64,000 bases of DNA from Posidonia oceanica (Eukaryota; Streptophyta; Magnoliopsida; Alismatales; Posidoniaceae), in assembly GCA_037176725.1 (NCBI GenBank), contig JAZBRS010000074.1, positions 60,702,001 through 60,766,000 on the forward strand, in the 5' to 3' direction. Below the pieces are notes generated by a model. The model was given only the letters and a program-made list of their open reading frames with translations, was not told where the DNA came from and did not search any database. A program made the translations under genes and the position numbers. Positions 1 through 13,262 of this stretch are shown in pieces (within the stretch, counting starts at the first letter, position 1; the number at the start of each line of letters is the position of its first letter).

Positions 1-1879
1 ATTCCTGGTGGTCCGGTCTTGATAAGGCATGCACTTATCATTCCTGACCTCTTCTTAGTCTAGATAGGGGTTGCACCAATCAATCCTGGCGGTCCGGTCT
101 TGATATGGCTTGCACTTATCATTCCTGACGTAATCCTGGTCTTGACAGGGCTTGCACCTATCGTTCCTGACTGTCCGATCTTGACATGGCTTGCACTTAT
201 CATTCCTGACCTCTTCCTAGTATTGGTTGGGCTCACAGCTATCATTGCTGGCGGTCCGGTCATGATAAGGCTTGCACTTATCATTCCTAACCTCTTCCTA
301 GTCATGATAGGGCTTGCACCTACCATACCTGGCAGTCCGGTCTTGATAAGGCTTGCACTTATCATTCCTGACCTCTTCCTGGTCTTGGTAGGGCTTGCAT
401 CATTCATTCCTAGTGGTCCTGTCATGATAAGGCCTGCACTTATCATTCCAGACCTCATCTTGGTCTTGGTAGCGCATGCACCAGTCATTCCTGGCGGTCC
501 AGTCTTGGTAGGGCTTGCACTTATCATTCCTGAACTCTTCTTGGTCTTGATAGGGCTTGCACCTATCATTCCTTGCGACCCGATCTTGACAAGGCATGCA
601 CTTATCATTTAGACTACTTCCTGGTCTTGGTAGGGCTTGCACCTATCATTCCTGGCGGTCCGGTCGTGGAAAGGCTTGCACTTATTATTCTTGTCCTCTC
701 CCTGGTCATGGTAGGGCTTGCATCTATCATTCCGGGCGGTCTGGTTGTGATAAGGCTTGCACTTATCATTCCTGACCACTTCTAGGTCATGATAGGGCTT
801 GCACCTATCTTTCCTGGGGGTCAGGTCATGATCAGGCTCGCACTTAACATTGCTGATCTCTTTCCGGTCTTGAAAAGGCTTGCACTTATCATTCCAGGCC
901 TCTTCCTTGTCTAGATAGGGCTTGCACCTATCAGTCTAGGCAGTCCGGTCTTGATAAATCTTGCACTTATCTTTCCTGAACTCTTCCTAGCCTCTTCTTG
1001 GTCTTTATAGGGGTTGCACCTATCATTCCAAGCAGTCCGATCTCGATATGGCATGCACTTATCATTCATGACCTCTTCCTAGTTTTGATAGGGCTTGCAC
1101 CATACATTCCTGGCGGTCCAGTCATGATAAGGCTTGCACTTACCATTCCTGACCTCTTCTTGGTCTTGGTAGAGCATGCACCAATCATTCCTAGCGGTCC
1201 AGTCTTGGTAGGGCTTGCACATATCATTCCGGATCTCGTCCTCGTCTTGATTGGGCTTGCACTTATCATTCCTGAACTCTTCATGGTCTTGATAGGGCTT
1301 GCACCAATCATTCCTGGTGACCCGATCAAGATAAGGCTTGCACTTATCATTCAGACCTCTTCCTGGTCTTGGTAGGGCTTGCACCTATCATTCCTGGCGG
1401 TCCGGTCGAGGTAAGGCTTGCATTTATCATTCCTGACCTCTCCCTGGTCATGGTTGGGCTTGCATCTATCATACCGAGTGGTCCGGTAGTGATAAGGCTT
1501 GCACTTAAAAATCCTGACCTCCTCCAGGTCTTGATAGGGCTTGCACCTATCGTTCATGGCGGTCAGGTCATGATAAGGCTCGCACTTATCATTCTAGATC
1601 TCTTTTCGGTCTTGAAAAGGCTTGCACTTATCATTCCAGGCCTCTTCCTGGTCTTGATAGGGCTTGCACCTATCAGACCAGGCAGTCCGGGCTTGATAAG
1701 GCTTGCACATATCATTCCTGAACTCTTCCTAGCCACTTCCTGGTCTAGATAGGGGTTGCACCTATCATTCTAGGCAATTTGGTCTTGATATGGCTTGCAC
1801 TAATCATTCCTGACCTCTTCCTGGTTTTGATAGGGCTTGCACCAATCATTCCTAGCGGTCATGTCGTGATAAGCCTTGC

Positions 1880-4530
1880 ACTTATCATTCCAAACCTCAT
1901 CCTGGTCATGGTAGGGCTTGGACATATCATTCCTGGCGGTCCGGTCGTGATAATGCTCGCACTTATTAGTCCTGACCTTTTCCTGGTCTTGATTGGGCTT
2001 GCACCGCTAATACCATGCCGTCCGGTCTTGGTAAGGCTTGCACATATCATTCTGGACCTCTTCCTGGTCTTGAAAGGGCTAGCACCTATCATTCTTGGTA
2101 GTCTGGTCTTGACAAGGCTTGCACTTATCATTCCTGACCTCTTCCTGGTCATGATAGGGCTGGCACCTACCATTCCAGGTGGTCCGGTCCTGATAAGGCC
2201 TGCACTTATCATTCCAGACCACTTCCTGGTCTTGGTAGGGCTTGCACCTACCATTCCTGGTGGTCTGGTCTTGATAAGGCTTGCACTAATCATTCCTTCC
2301 CTCTACCTGGTCTTGGTAAGGCTTGCACCTATCATTCAAGGCGGTCCGGTCGTGATATGGCTTGCACTTATCATTGCTGACCTCTTCCAGGTCTTGATAC
2401 GGCTTGCACCTATCAATCCTGGCAGTCCGGTCATGATAAGGCTTGCACTTAACATTCTTGACCTCTTCCTGGTCATGGTAGGGCATGCACCTATCATTCC
2501 TGGCGGTCTGGTCTTCATAAGGCTTGCACTTATCATTCTAGACTTCTTCCAGGTCTTGAGAGGGCTTGCACCCATCATTCCAGACAGTCCGTTCTTGATA
2601 AGGCTTGCACTTTTCATTCCTGACCTCTTCCCAGTCTTGATAAGGCTTGCACTTATCATTCCAGGCCTCCTCCTGGTCATGCTAGGGTTTGCACCTCTCC
2701 TTTCTGGCGGTCCGGTCTTGATAAGGCACGCACATATCATTCCAGACCTCGTCCTGGCCTCCTCCTGGTCTCGATTGGGCATGCACCTATCATACCTGGC
2801 GGTCCGGTCAAGATAAGGCTTGCACTTATCATTCCTGACCTCTTCCTCGTCTTGGTAGGGCTTTCTCCAATCATTCCTGGCGGTCCGGCCGTGATACGGC
2901 TTGCACTTAGCGTTCCTGACCTCATCCTGGTCTTGATAGGGCTTGCACCTCTCATTCTTGGCGGTCCGGTCTTGATAAGGCTTGCACTTAACATTTAAGA
3001 CCACTTGCTGGTCTTGGTAGGGCTTGCACCTATCATTCCTGGCGGTCCGATCTGGATATGGCTTGCACTTATCATTCCAGACCACTTCCAGGTCTTGATA
3101 GGGCTTGCACCTATCATTCCTAGTGGTCCTGTCTTGACAAGGCTTGCACTTATCATTCCTGACCTCTTCCTGGTCTTGATAGGGCCTGCTCCTATCATTT
3201 CTGGCAGTCCGGTCTTTATATGGCCTGCACATATCATTCCTGACCACTACCTGGTCTCGATAGGGCTTGCACCTATCATTCCTGGCGGTTTGATCTTGAT
3301 AAGACTTGCACGTATCATTCCTGACCTCTTCCAGGTCTTGATAGGGCATGCACCAATCAATCCTAGCGGTCAGGTCATGATAAGGCTTGCACGTATCATT
3401 CCTGACCTTTTCTAGGTCTTGATAGGGCTTGAACCTTTCATTCCAGGCGGTCTTGTCTTGATAAGGCTTGCACTTATCATTCCTGAACTCTTCTTGGTCT
3501 TGATAGGGCTTCCACCTATCATTCCATGCGGTCTGGTCTTGATAAGGCTTGCACTTATCATTCTGGACCTCTTCTTGGTCTTGATCGGGCTTGCAGTTAT
3601 CATTCCTTGCGGTCCGGTCTTGATAAGGCTTGCACTTATCATTCTTGACCTCTTCCTGGTCGTGATTAGGCTTGCATGTATCGTTCCTGGCGGTCCGGTC
3701 TTGATAAGGCTTGCATTTATCATGCCTGACCTCTTCCTGGTCTTAGTAGGGCTTGCACCTCTCAGTCCTAGTGGTCCGGTCTTGATGACGCATGCACTTA
3801 TCTTTCCTGACCTCTTCCTGGTCTTAATCGGGCATGGACCTATCATTCCTGGCAGTCCGGTCTTGATTAGGCTTGCTCTTATCATTCCAGACCACTTCCT
3901 GGTCAAGGTAGGGCTTCCACCATTCATTCCTGGCGGTCCGTTCTTGATAAGGCTTGCACTTATCATTCCTAACCTCTTCACGGTCTTGATAAGGCTTGCA
4001 CATGTCATTCCAGGCCTCTTCCAGGTCCCGATAGAGCTTGCACCTCTCATTCCTGGTGGTACGGTCGTGGTAAGGCATGCACTTATCATTCCTTACCTCG
4101 TCCTGGCCGCTTCCAGGTCTGCATTGGGCTTGCACCTATCATTCCTAGCGGTTTGATCATGATAAGGCATGCACTTGTCATTCCTGACCACTTCATGGTC
4201 TTGGTAGGGCTTGCACCTATCATACCAGGCGGTCTGACCATGATAAGGCATGCACTTGTCGTTCTTGACCTCTTCCTGGTCATGATAGGGCTAGCACCTC
4301 TCATTCCTGGCGGTCCGGTCTGGATTAGGCTTGCCTCATCATTCCTGACCTCTTCCAGGTCTTGACAAGGCTAGCACCTATCATTTCTGGCGGTCCGGTC
4401 CTGGTAAGGCATGCACATATCATTCCTAACCTCAACCTCGTCTTCATAGGGCTTGTACCTACCATTCCTGGCGGTCCTATCTTGATAAGGCTTGCTCTTA
4501 TCATTCCTGACCTATTCCTGGTCTAGATGG
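1880..4530. repeat. Satellite block 1, copied at about 14,880-18,557
   Basis: Variant-by-variant reading shows this block again downstream. The first part (to about 2,816) recurs at an offset of about 13,001. The rest recurs at 14,026, and at 14,027 after a single extra T near 16,858. The change of offset means the downstream copy holds one extra internal unit of about 1,025 bp (repeat ends at 15,817 and 16,842). The copies differ by scattered single bases only. The downstream copy ends abruptly near 18,557, where the sequence becomes block 4. Confidence 0.8.
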
Positions 4531-6391
4531 GGCTTGCACCTATTAGTCCTAGCAGTTCGGTCTTGATATGGCTTGCACTTATCAATCCTGACCTTTTCCT
4601 GGTCATAATAGGGCTTGAACCTATCATTCCTGGCGGTCCGGTCTTGATAAGGCTTGCACATATCAATCCTGACCTCTTTTGGGTCTTGATAGGGCTTGCA
4701 CCAATCATTCCTAGCGGTCCTGTCATGATAAGGCTTGCACTTATCAATCCTGACCTCGTCCAGTTCTTGATAGGGCTTGCACCTATCATTCCTAGCGGTC
4801 CAGTCTTGATAAGGCTTGCACTTATCATTCCTGACCTCTTCCTGGTACTGATGAGGCTTGCACGTATCATTCCTGGCAGTCCGATCATGATATGGCTCAC
4901 ACTTATCATTGCTGACATATTCCTGGCCTTGGTAGGGCTTGCACCGTTCATTCCTGGAGGTCCGGTCTTGATAAGGCTTGCACTTATCATTCCTCACTTC
5001 TTCCTGGTCTTGGTAGGGCTTACACTTATCATTCCTGACGGTCCGGTCTTGATAAGGCTTGCACTTATCATTGCTGACCTCTTACGGGTCATGATTGAGC
5101 TTGCACCTACCATTCCTGGCGGTCCGGTCTTGATAAGGCTCGCACTTATCATTCCCGACCTCTTCCTGGACTAGTTAGGGCTTGCACGTATCATTCCTGG
5201 CGTTCCGGTATTGGTAAGGCTTGCACTTATCAATCCTGACAGCTTCCCGATCTTGGTAGGGCATGCACCTCTCATTCCATGCTGTCCGGTCTTGATAAGG
5301 CTTGCACTTATCATTCCATACCGCTACCTGGTCATGATAGGGTAGCACCTCTCATTCCTGGCGGTCTGGTCTAGATAAGGCTTGCACTTATCATTCCGGA
5401 CCTCGTCCTGGCCTCATCCTGGCTTTGATTGGGCTTGCACCTATCATTCTTGGTGGTCCGGTCAAGGTAAGGCTTGCACTTATCATTCCTGACCTCCTCC
5501 TTGTCTTGGTAGGGCTTGCACCTATCATTCGTGGCGGTCCTGTCTTGAGAAGTCTTGCACTTATCATTCCTGACCTCTTCTTGTTCGTGATAGGGCTTGC
5601 ACCTATCATTCCTGGCGGTCCAGTTTTGATAAGGCTTGTACTTATCATTCCTAACCTCTACCGAGACTTGTTAGGGCTTGCACGTATCTTTCTAGGCGGT
5701 CCGGTCCTGATAAGGCTTGCACTTATCTTTACTGACCTCTTTATGATCTTGGTTGGGCTTGCTCCATTAATTCCTTGTTGTCCGGTCGTGATAAGGCCTG
5801 CACTTATCAATCCTGACCTCTTCCTGGTCTTGGTTGGGCTTGCACCTCTCATTCCTGGCAGTCTGGTCTTGATAAGGCTTACACTTATCATTCCTGACCT
5901 CTACCTGGTCTTGATTGGGCTTGCACATATCAATCCTGACAGTCCGATTTTGATATGGCTTGCACTTATCATTCCTGACCGCTTCCTGATCTTGATTGGG
6001 CTTGCACCTATCATTCCTGACGGTCTAGTTTTGATATGGCATGCATCTATCATTCCTGACATCTTCTCGGTCTTCATAAGGCTTGCACGTATCATTTCGG
6101 GCCTCTTCCTAGTCTTGATAGGGCTTGCACCTATCATTCCTATTGGTCGGGTCCTTATGTGGCATGCACATGTCAATCCTGACCTCTTCCTGGCCTCTTC
6201 CTCGTCTTTATAGGGCTTGCACCTATCATTCCAGGCTGTCCAGTATTGATAAGGCTTGCACTTATCGTTCCTGACGACTTCCTGGTCTTGGTAGGGCTTG
6301 CACCTATCATTCTTGGTGGTCCGGTCTTAATAAGGCTTGCACTTATCTTTCCTGCCCACTTACTGGTCTTAGTAAGGCTTGAACATATCAT
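4530..6391. repeat. Satellite block 2, copied at about 10,457-12,318
   Basis: Shared variants recur at a constant offset of 5,927 bp, for example repeat-phase ends at 4,990/10,917, 5,174/11,101 and 6,391/12,318. The constant offset over nearly 2 kb means there is no net indel between the copies. Part of the same block is found a third time about 9,500 bp beyond the second copy (from about 20,070). Confidence 0.8.
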
Positions 6392-8780
6392 TCATGGTGG
6401 TCCGTTCTTGATAAGGCCTGCACTTATCATTCCTGACCTCTTCCTGGTCTTGTTAGGGCTTGCACCTATCAATCGTGGCAGTTCGGTCATGATTAGGCTT
6501 GCGCTTATCATTTCAGACCACTTCCTGGTCTTGGTAGGGCTTGCACCTATCATCCCTGGCGGTCCGGTCATGATATGGCTTGCCCTTATCATTCCAGACC
6601 ACTTCCAGGTCTTGATAGGGCTTGCACCAATCATTCCTGGCGGTCCTGTCTTGACAAGGCTTGCACTTATCATTCCTGACCTCTTCTTGGTATTGAAAGG
6701 GCTTGCTCCTATCATTTCTGGCGGTTCGATCTTGATATGGCCTGCACAAATCTTTCCTGACCACTACCTGGTCTTGATAGCGCTTGCACCTATCATTCCT
6801 AGCGGTTTGATCTTGATAAGGCTTGCACGTATCATTCCTGACCTCTTCCTAGTCTTGATAAGGCATGCACCAATCAATCCTAGCGGTCAGGTCATGATAT
6901 GGCTTGCACTTATCATTCCTGACCTTTTCGTGGTCATGATAGGGCTTCAACCTATCCTTCCAGGCGGTCCTGTCTTGATAAGGCTTGCACTTATCATTCC
7001 TGAACTCTTCTTGGTCTTGATAGGGCTTGTACCTATCATTCCTAGCGGTTCGGTCTTGATAAGGCTTGCACTTATCATTCCGGACCTCTTCTTGGTCTTG
7101 ATAGGGCTTGCTGTTATCATTCCTTGTGGTCTGGTCTTGATAAGGCATGCACTTATCATTCCTGTCCTCTTGAAGGTCTTGGTAGGGCTTGCACCAATCT
7201 TTCCTAGCAATCCGATCATCGTAAGGCTTGCACTTATCATTCCTGACCTCTTCCTGGTCTTGGTAGGGATTGCACATATCATTCCTGGTGGTCTGTTCTT
7301 GATATGGCTTGCACTTATCATTCCTGACCTCTTCATGGTCTTGATAAGGCGTGCACATGTCATTCCAGGCCTCTTCCTGGTCCTGATAGAGCTTGCACCT
7401 CTCATTCCTGGCAGTCTGGTCGTGGTAAGGCATGCACATATGATTCTTGACCTCGTCCTGGCCTCTTCCAGGTCTGCATTGTGCTTGCACCTATCATTCC
7501 TAGTGGTTCGGTCCTAATAAGGCTTGAACTAATCATTCCTGACCTCTTCATGGTCTTGGTAGGGCTTACACCTATCATTCCAGGCGGTCTGGCATTGATA
7601 AGGCATGCACTTATAGTTCCTGACCTCTTCCTGGTCATGATAGGGCTAGCACCACTCATTCCTGGCGGTCCGGTCTTGATTAGGCCTGCCTTATCAATCC
7701 TGACCTCTTCCAGGTCATGAATAGGCTTGCACCTATCATTTCGGGTGGTCCGGTCTTGATATGGCATGCACATATCATTCCTGACCTCCACCAGGTCTTG
7801 ATAGGGCTTGCACCAATCATTCCTGGCAGTCCGATCTTGATAAGGCTTGCACTTATCAATCCTGACCTATTCCTGATCTTGATAGGGCTTGCACCTATCA
7901 TTCCTGGCGGTTCGGTCTGGATATGGCTTGCACTTATCAATCCTGACTTCTTCCTGGTCTTAATAGGGCTTGAACCTATCATTCTTGGCGGTTCGGTCTT
8001 GATAAGGCTTGCACTTATCAATCCTGACCTCTTCAGGGTCTTGGTAGGGCTTGCACCTGTCATTCCTAGCGGTCCTGTCTTGGTAAGGCTTGCACTTATC
8101 AATCCTGACCTCTTCCAGTTCTTGATAGCGCTTGCACCTATCATTCCTAGCGGTCCAGTCTTGATAAGGCTCGCACTTATCATTCCTGACCTCTTCCTGG
8201 TACTGATGGGGCTTGCACATATCATTCCTGGCAGTCCGGCCGTGATATGGCTCGCACTTATCGTTGCTGACATATTCCTGGCCTTGGTAGGGCTTGCACC
8301 GTTCATTCCTGGCGGTCCGGTCATGATAAGGCTTGCACTTATCATTCCTCACTTCTTCCTGGTCTTGGTAGGGCTTACACCTATCATTCCTGACAGTCCG
8401 GTCTTGATAAGGCTTGCACTTATCATTGCTGACCTCTTCCGAGTCATGATAGGGCTTGCACCTATCATTCCTAGCGGTCCGGTCTTGATAAGGCTCACAC
8501 TTATCATTCCCGACGTCTTCCTGGACTAGTTAGGGCTTGCACGTATCATTCCGGGCGTTCCGGTATTGATAAGGCTTGGACTTATCAATCCTGACCTCTT
8601 CCTGATCTTGGTAGGGCATGCACCTCTCATTCCTAGTTGTTCGGTCTTGATAAGGCTTGCACTTATCATTCCATACCGCTTCCTGGTCATGATAGGGTAG
8701 CACCTCTCATTCCGGGTGGTCTGGTCATGATAAGGCTTGCACTTATCATTCCTGACCTCGTCCTGGCCTCATCCTGGTTT
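5200..8780. repeat. Satellite block 3, copied at about 20,630-24,207
   Basis: This is the longest collinear pair in the array. Matching variants keep an offset of exactly 15,427 bp, for example 5,391/20,818, 6,246/21,673, 7,517/22,944 and 8,513/23,940. The downstream copy ends at the satellite/LTR junction, so the junction truncates the array in the phase equivalent to about 8,790. Confidence 0.8.
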
Positions 8781-9880
8781 AGATTGGGCTTGCACCCATC
8801 ATTCTTGGTGGTCCGGTCAAGGTAAGGCTTGCACTTATCATTCCTGACCTCTTCCTGGTCTTGGTAGGGCTTGCACCTATCATTCCTAGCGGTCCGGTCT
8901 TGGTAAGGCTTGTACTTGTCAGTCCTGACCTCTTCCGGGACTTGTTAGGACTTGCACGTATCATTCCAGGCGGTCCGGTCCTGATAAGGCTTGCACTTAT
9001 CTTTCCTGACCTCTTCCTGATCTTGGTTGGGCTTGCTCCATTAATTCTTGGTTGTCCAATCGTGATAAGGCCTGCACTTATCAATCCTGACCTCTTCCTG
9101 GTCTTGGTTGGGCTTGCACCTCACTTTCCTGGCAGTCTGGTCTTGATAAGGCTTGCACTTATCATTCCTGACCTCTACCTGGTCTTGATTGGGCTAGCAC
9201 ATATCAATCCTAGCGGTCCGGTCTTGATATGGCTTGCACTTATCGTTCCTGACCGCTTCCTGATCTTGATAGGGCTTGCACCCATCATTCCAGACGGTCC
9301 GGTTTTGATATGGCAAGCACCTATCATTCCTGACGTCTTCCCGGTCTTCATAAGGCTTGCCCGTATCATTTCGGGCCTCTTCCTAGTCTTGATAGGGCTT
9401 GCACCTATCATTCCTGTTGGTCGGGTCCTTATGTGGCATGCACATGTCAATCCTGACTTCTTCCTAGCCTCTTCCTGGTCTTTATAGGGCTTGCACCTAT
9501 CATTCCCGGCTGTCCGGTGTTGATTAGGCTTGCACTTATCGTTCCTGATGACTTCCTGGTCGTGGTAGGGCTTGCACCTATCATTCTTGGTGGTCTGGTC
9601 GTAATAAGGCTTGCACTTATCTTTCCTGCCCACTTACTGGTCTTGGTAAGGCATGCACGTATCATTCATGGCGATCTGGTCATGATAAGGCCTGCATTTA
9701 TCAATCCTAACCTCTTCCTGGTCTTGATAGGACTTGCACCTCTCATTCTTGGCGGTCTGGTCTTGATAAGGCTTGCACTTACAATATCAGACCACTTCCT
9801 AGTCTTGGTAGGGCTTGCACCTATCATTCTTGGCGGTCCGGTCGTGATATGGCTTGCCCTTATCATTCCAGACCACTTCC
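8371..9880. repeat. Satellite block 4, copied at 18,557-20,066
   Basis: The offset is 10,186 bp throughout, for example 8,371/18,557 and 9,447/19,633. The downstream copy starts at the abrupt end of the block 1 copy (18,557). It stops near 20,067, where the sequence switches mid-unit to match 10,571 onward at offset 9,500. Both edges read as recombination joints between non-allelic array segments. Confidence 0.75.
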
Positions 9881-12099
9881 AGGTCTTGATAGGGCGTGCA
9901 CCTATCATTCCTGGCGGTCCTGTCTTGACAAGGCTTGCACTTATCATTCCTGACCTCTTCCTAGTATTGAAAGGGCCTGCTCCTATCATTTCTGGCGGCC
10001 GGTCTTGATAACGCCTACACATATCATTCCTGACCACTACCTGGTCTTGATAGGGCTTGCACCTATCATTCCTGGCGGTTCGGTCATGATAAGGCTTCCA
10101 CTTAACATTCCTGACCGCTTCAAGGTCTTGGTAGGGCTTGCACCAATCATTCCAAGCAGTCCAGCCAAGATAAGGCATGCACTTATCGTTCCTGACCTCT
10201 TCCTGGTCATGATAGGGCTAGCACCTCTCATTCCAGGCGGTCCGGTCTGGATTAGGCTTGCCTCATCATTCCTGACCTCTTCCAAGTCTTGACAAGGCTA
10301 GCACCTATCATTCCAAGTGGTCCGGTCAAGGTAAGGCTTGCACTTATCATTCCAGACCTCTTCCTGGTCTTGGTAGGGCTTGCACCTATCATTCGTGACG
10401 GTCCTGTCTTGAGAGGGCTTGCACTTATCATTCCTGACCTCTTCCTGTACGTGATAGGGCTTGCACCTATCAATCCTGGCGGTTCGGTCTTGATATGGCT
10501 TGCACTTATCAGTCCTGACCTCTTCCTGGTCTTAATAGGGCTTGAACCTATCATTCCTGGCGGTCCGGTCTTGATAAGGCTTGCACATATCAATCCTGAC
10601 CTCTTCTGGGTCTTGGTAGGGCTTGCACCTATCATTCCTAGCGGTCCTGTCAATATAAGGCTTGCACTTATCAATCCTGACCTCTTCCAGTTCTTGATAG
10701 GGCTTGCACCTACCATTCCTAGCGGTCCAGTCTTGATAAGGCTTGCACTAATCATTCCTGATCTCTTCCTGGTACTGATGGGGCTTGCACGTATCATTCC
10801 TGGCACTCTGGTCGTGATATGGCTCGCACTTATCATTGCTGACATATTCCTGGCCTTGGTAGGGCTTGCACCGTTCATTCCTGGCGGTCCGGTCTTGATA
10901 AGGCTTGCACTTATCAATCCTCACTTCCTCCTGGTCTTGGTAGGGCGTACACCTATCATTACTGACGGTCCGATCTTGATAAGGCTTGCACTTATCATTC
11001 CTGACCTCTTCCGGGTCATGATTGAGCTTGCACCTACCATTCCTGGCGGTCCGGTCTTGATAAGGCTCGCACTTATCATTCCCGACCTCTTCCTGGACTA
11101 GTTAGGGCTTGCACGTATCATTCCTGGCGTTCCGGTAATGGTAAGGCTTGCACTTATCAATCCTGACAGCTTCCCGATCTTGGTAGGGCATGCACCTCTC
11201 ATTCCATGCTGTCCGGTCTTGATAAGGCTTGCACTTATCATTCCATACCGCTACCTGGTCATGATAGGGTAGCACCTCTCATTCCTGGCGGTCTGGTCTA
11301 GATAAGGCTTGCACATATCATTCCTGACCTCGTCTTGGCCTCATCCTGGTTTTGATTGGGCTTGCACCTATCATTCCAAGTGGTTCGGTCAAGGTAAGGC
11401 TTGCACTTATCATTCCTGACCTCTTCCTGGTCTTGGTAGGGCTTGCACCTATAATTCGTGGCGGTCCTGTCTTGAGAGGGCTTGCACTTATCATTCCTGA
11501 CCTCTTCCTGTTCGTGATAGGGCTTGCACCTATCATTCCTGGCGGTCCGGTTTTGATAAGGCTTGTACTTATCATTCCTAACCTCTACTGAGACTTGTTA
11601 GGGCTTGCACGTATCTTTCTAGGCGGTCCGGTCCTGATAAGGCTTGCACTTTTCTTTCCTGACCTCTTTCCGATCTTTGTTGGGCTTGCTCCATTAATTC
11701 CTGGTTGTCCGGTCGTGATAAGGCCTGCACTTATCAATCCTGACCTCTTCCTGGTCTTGGTTGGGCTTGCACCTCTCATTCTTGGCAGTCTGGTCTTGAT
11801 AAGGCTTGCACTTATCATTCCTGACCTCTTCCTGGTCTTGATTGGGCTTGCACATATCAATCCTGACGGTCCGGTTTTGATATGGCTTGCTCTTATCATT
11901 CCTGACCGCTTCCTGATCTTGATTGGGCTTGCACCTATCATTCCTGACGGTCTGGTTTTGATATGGCATGCACCTATCATTCCTGACATCTTCCCGGTCT
12001 TCATAAGGCTTGCACGTATCATTTCGGGCCTCTTCCTAGTCTTGATAGGGCTTGCAGCTATCATTCCTGTTGGTCGGGTCCTTATGTGGCATGCACATG

Positions 12100-13262
12100 T
12101 CAATCCTGACCTCTTCCTGGCCTCTTCCTGGTCTTTATAGGGCTTGCACCTATCATTCCCGGCTGTCCGGTATTGATTAGGCTTGCACTTATCGTTCCTG
12201 ACGACTTCCTGGTCGTGGTAGGGCTTGCACCTATCATTCTTGGTGGTCCGGTCTTAATAAGGCTTGCACTTATCTTTCTTGCCCACTTACTGGTCTTGGT
12301 AAGGCATGCACATATCATTCATGGTGATCCGGTCTTGATAAGGCCTGCATTTATCAATCCTAACCTCTTCCTAGTTTTGATAGGACTTGCACCACTCATT
12401 CTTGGCGGTCCGATCTTGATAATGCTTGCACTTATCATTTCAGACCACTTCCTGGTCTTGGTAGGGCTTGCACATATCATCCCTGGCGGTCCGGTCATGA
12501 TATGGCTAGCCCTTATCATTCTAGACCACATCCAGGTTTTGATAGGGCTTGCACCTATCATTCCTGGCGGTCCTGTCTTGACTAGGCTTGCACTTATCAT
12601 TCCTGACCTCTTCCTGGTCTTGGTTGGGCTTGCACCTCTCATTCCTGGCAGTCTGTTCTTGATAAGGCTTGCACTTATCATTCCTGACCTCTCCCTGGTC
12701 TTGATTGGGCTTGCACATATCAATCCTGGCGGTCCGGTCTTGATAAGGCTTGCACTTATCGTTCCTGACCTCTTCCTGGTCTTGGTAAGGCTTGCTCCTA
12801 TCATTCCTTGTGGTCCGGTCTTGATATGGCTTGCACTTATCATTCCTGACCGCTTCCTGATCTTGATAGGGCTTGCACCTATCATTCCTAATGGTCTGGT
12901 TTTGGTATGGCTTGCACCTATCATTCCTAACATCTTCCCGATCTTCATAAGGCTTGCACTTATCATTTCGGGCCTCTTCTTGGTCTTGATAGGGCTTGCA
13001 CCTTTCATTCCTGGTGGTCGGGTCCTGATGTGGCATGCACTTATCAATCCTGACCTCTTCCTGGTCTCTTCCTGGTCTTTATAGGGCTTGCACCTATCAT
13101 TCCTGGCTGTCCGGTATTGATAAGGCTTGCACTTATCGTTCCTGACGACTTCCTGGTCTTGGTAGGGCTTGCACCTATCATTCTTGGTGGTCCGGTCTTA
13201 ATAAGGCTTGCACTTATCTTTCCTGCCCACTTACTGGTCTTAGTAAGGCTTGCACATATCAT
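12100..13262. repeat. 944-bp higher-order unit in tandem within the satellite
   Basis: The segment at 12,100-12,318 recurs at 13,044-13,262 (offset 944 bp) with the same diagnostic variants. The same segment is also recognisable at 6,173, 9,447, 19,633 and 21,600, giving six copies across the array. Together with the 1,025-bp duplication near 15.8-16.8 kb, this shows that units of roughly 1 kb are duplicated as blocks above the 81-bp level. Confidence 0.7.
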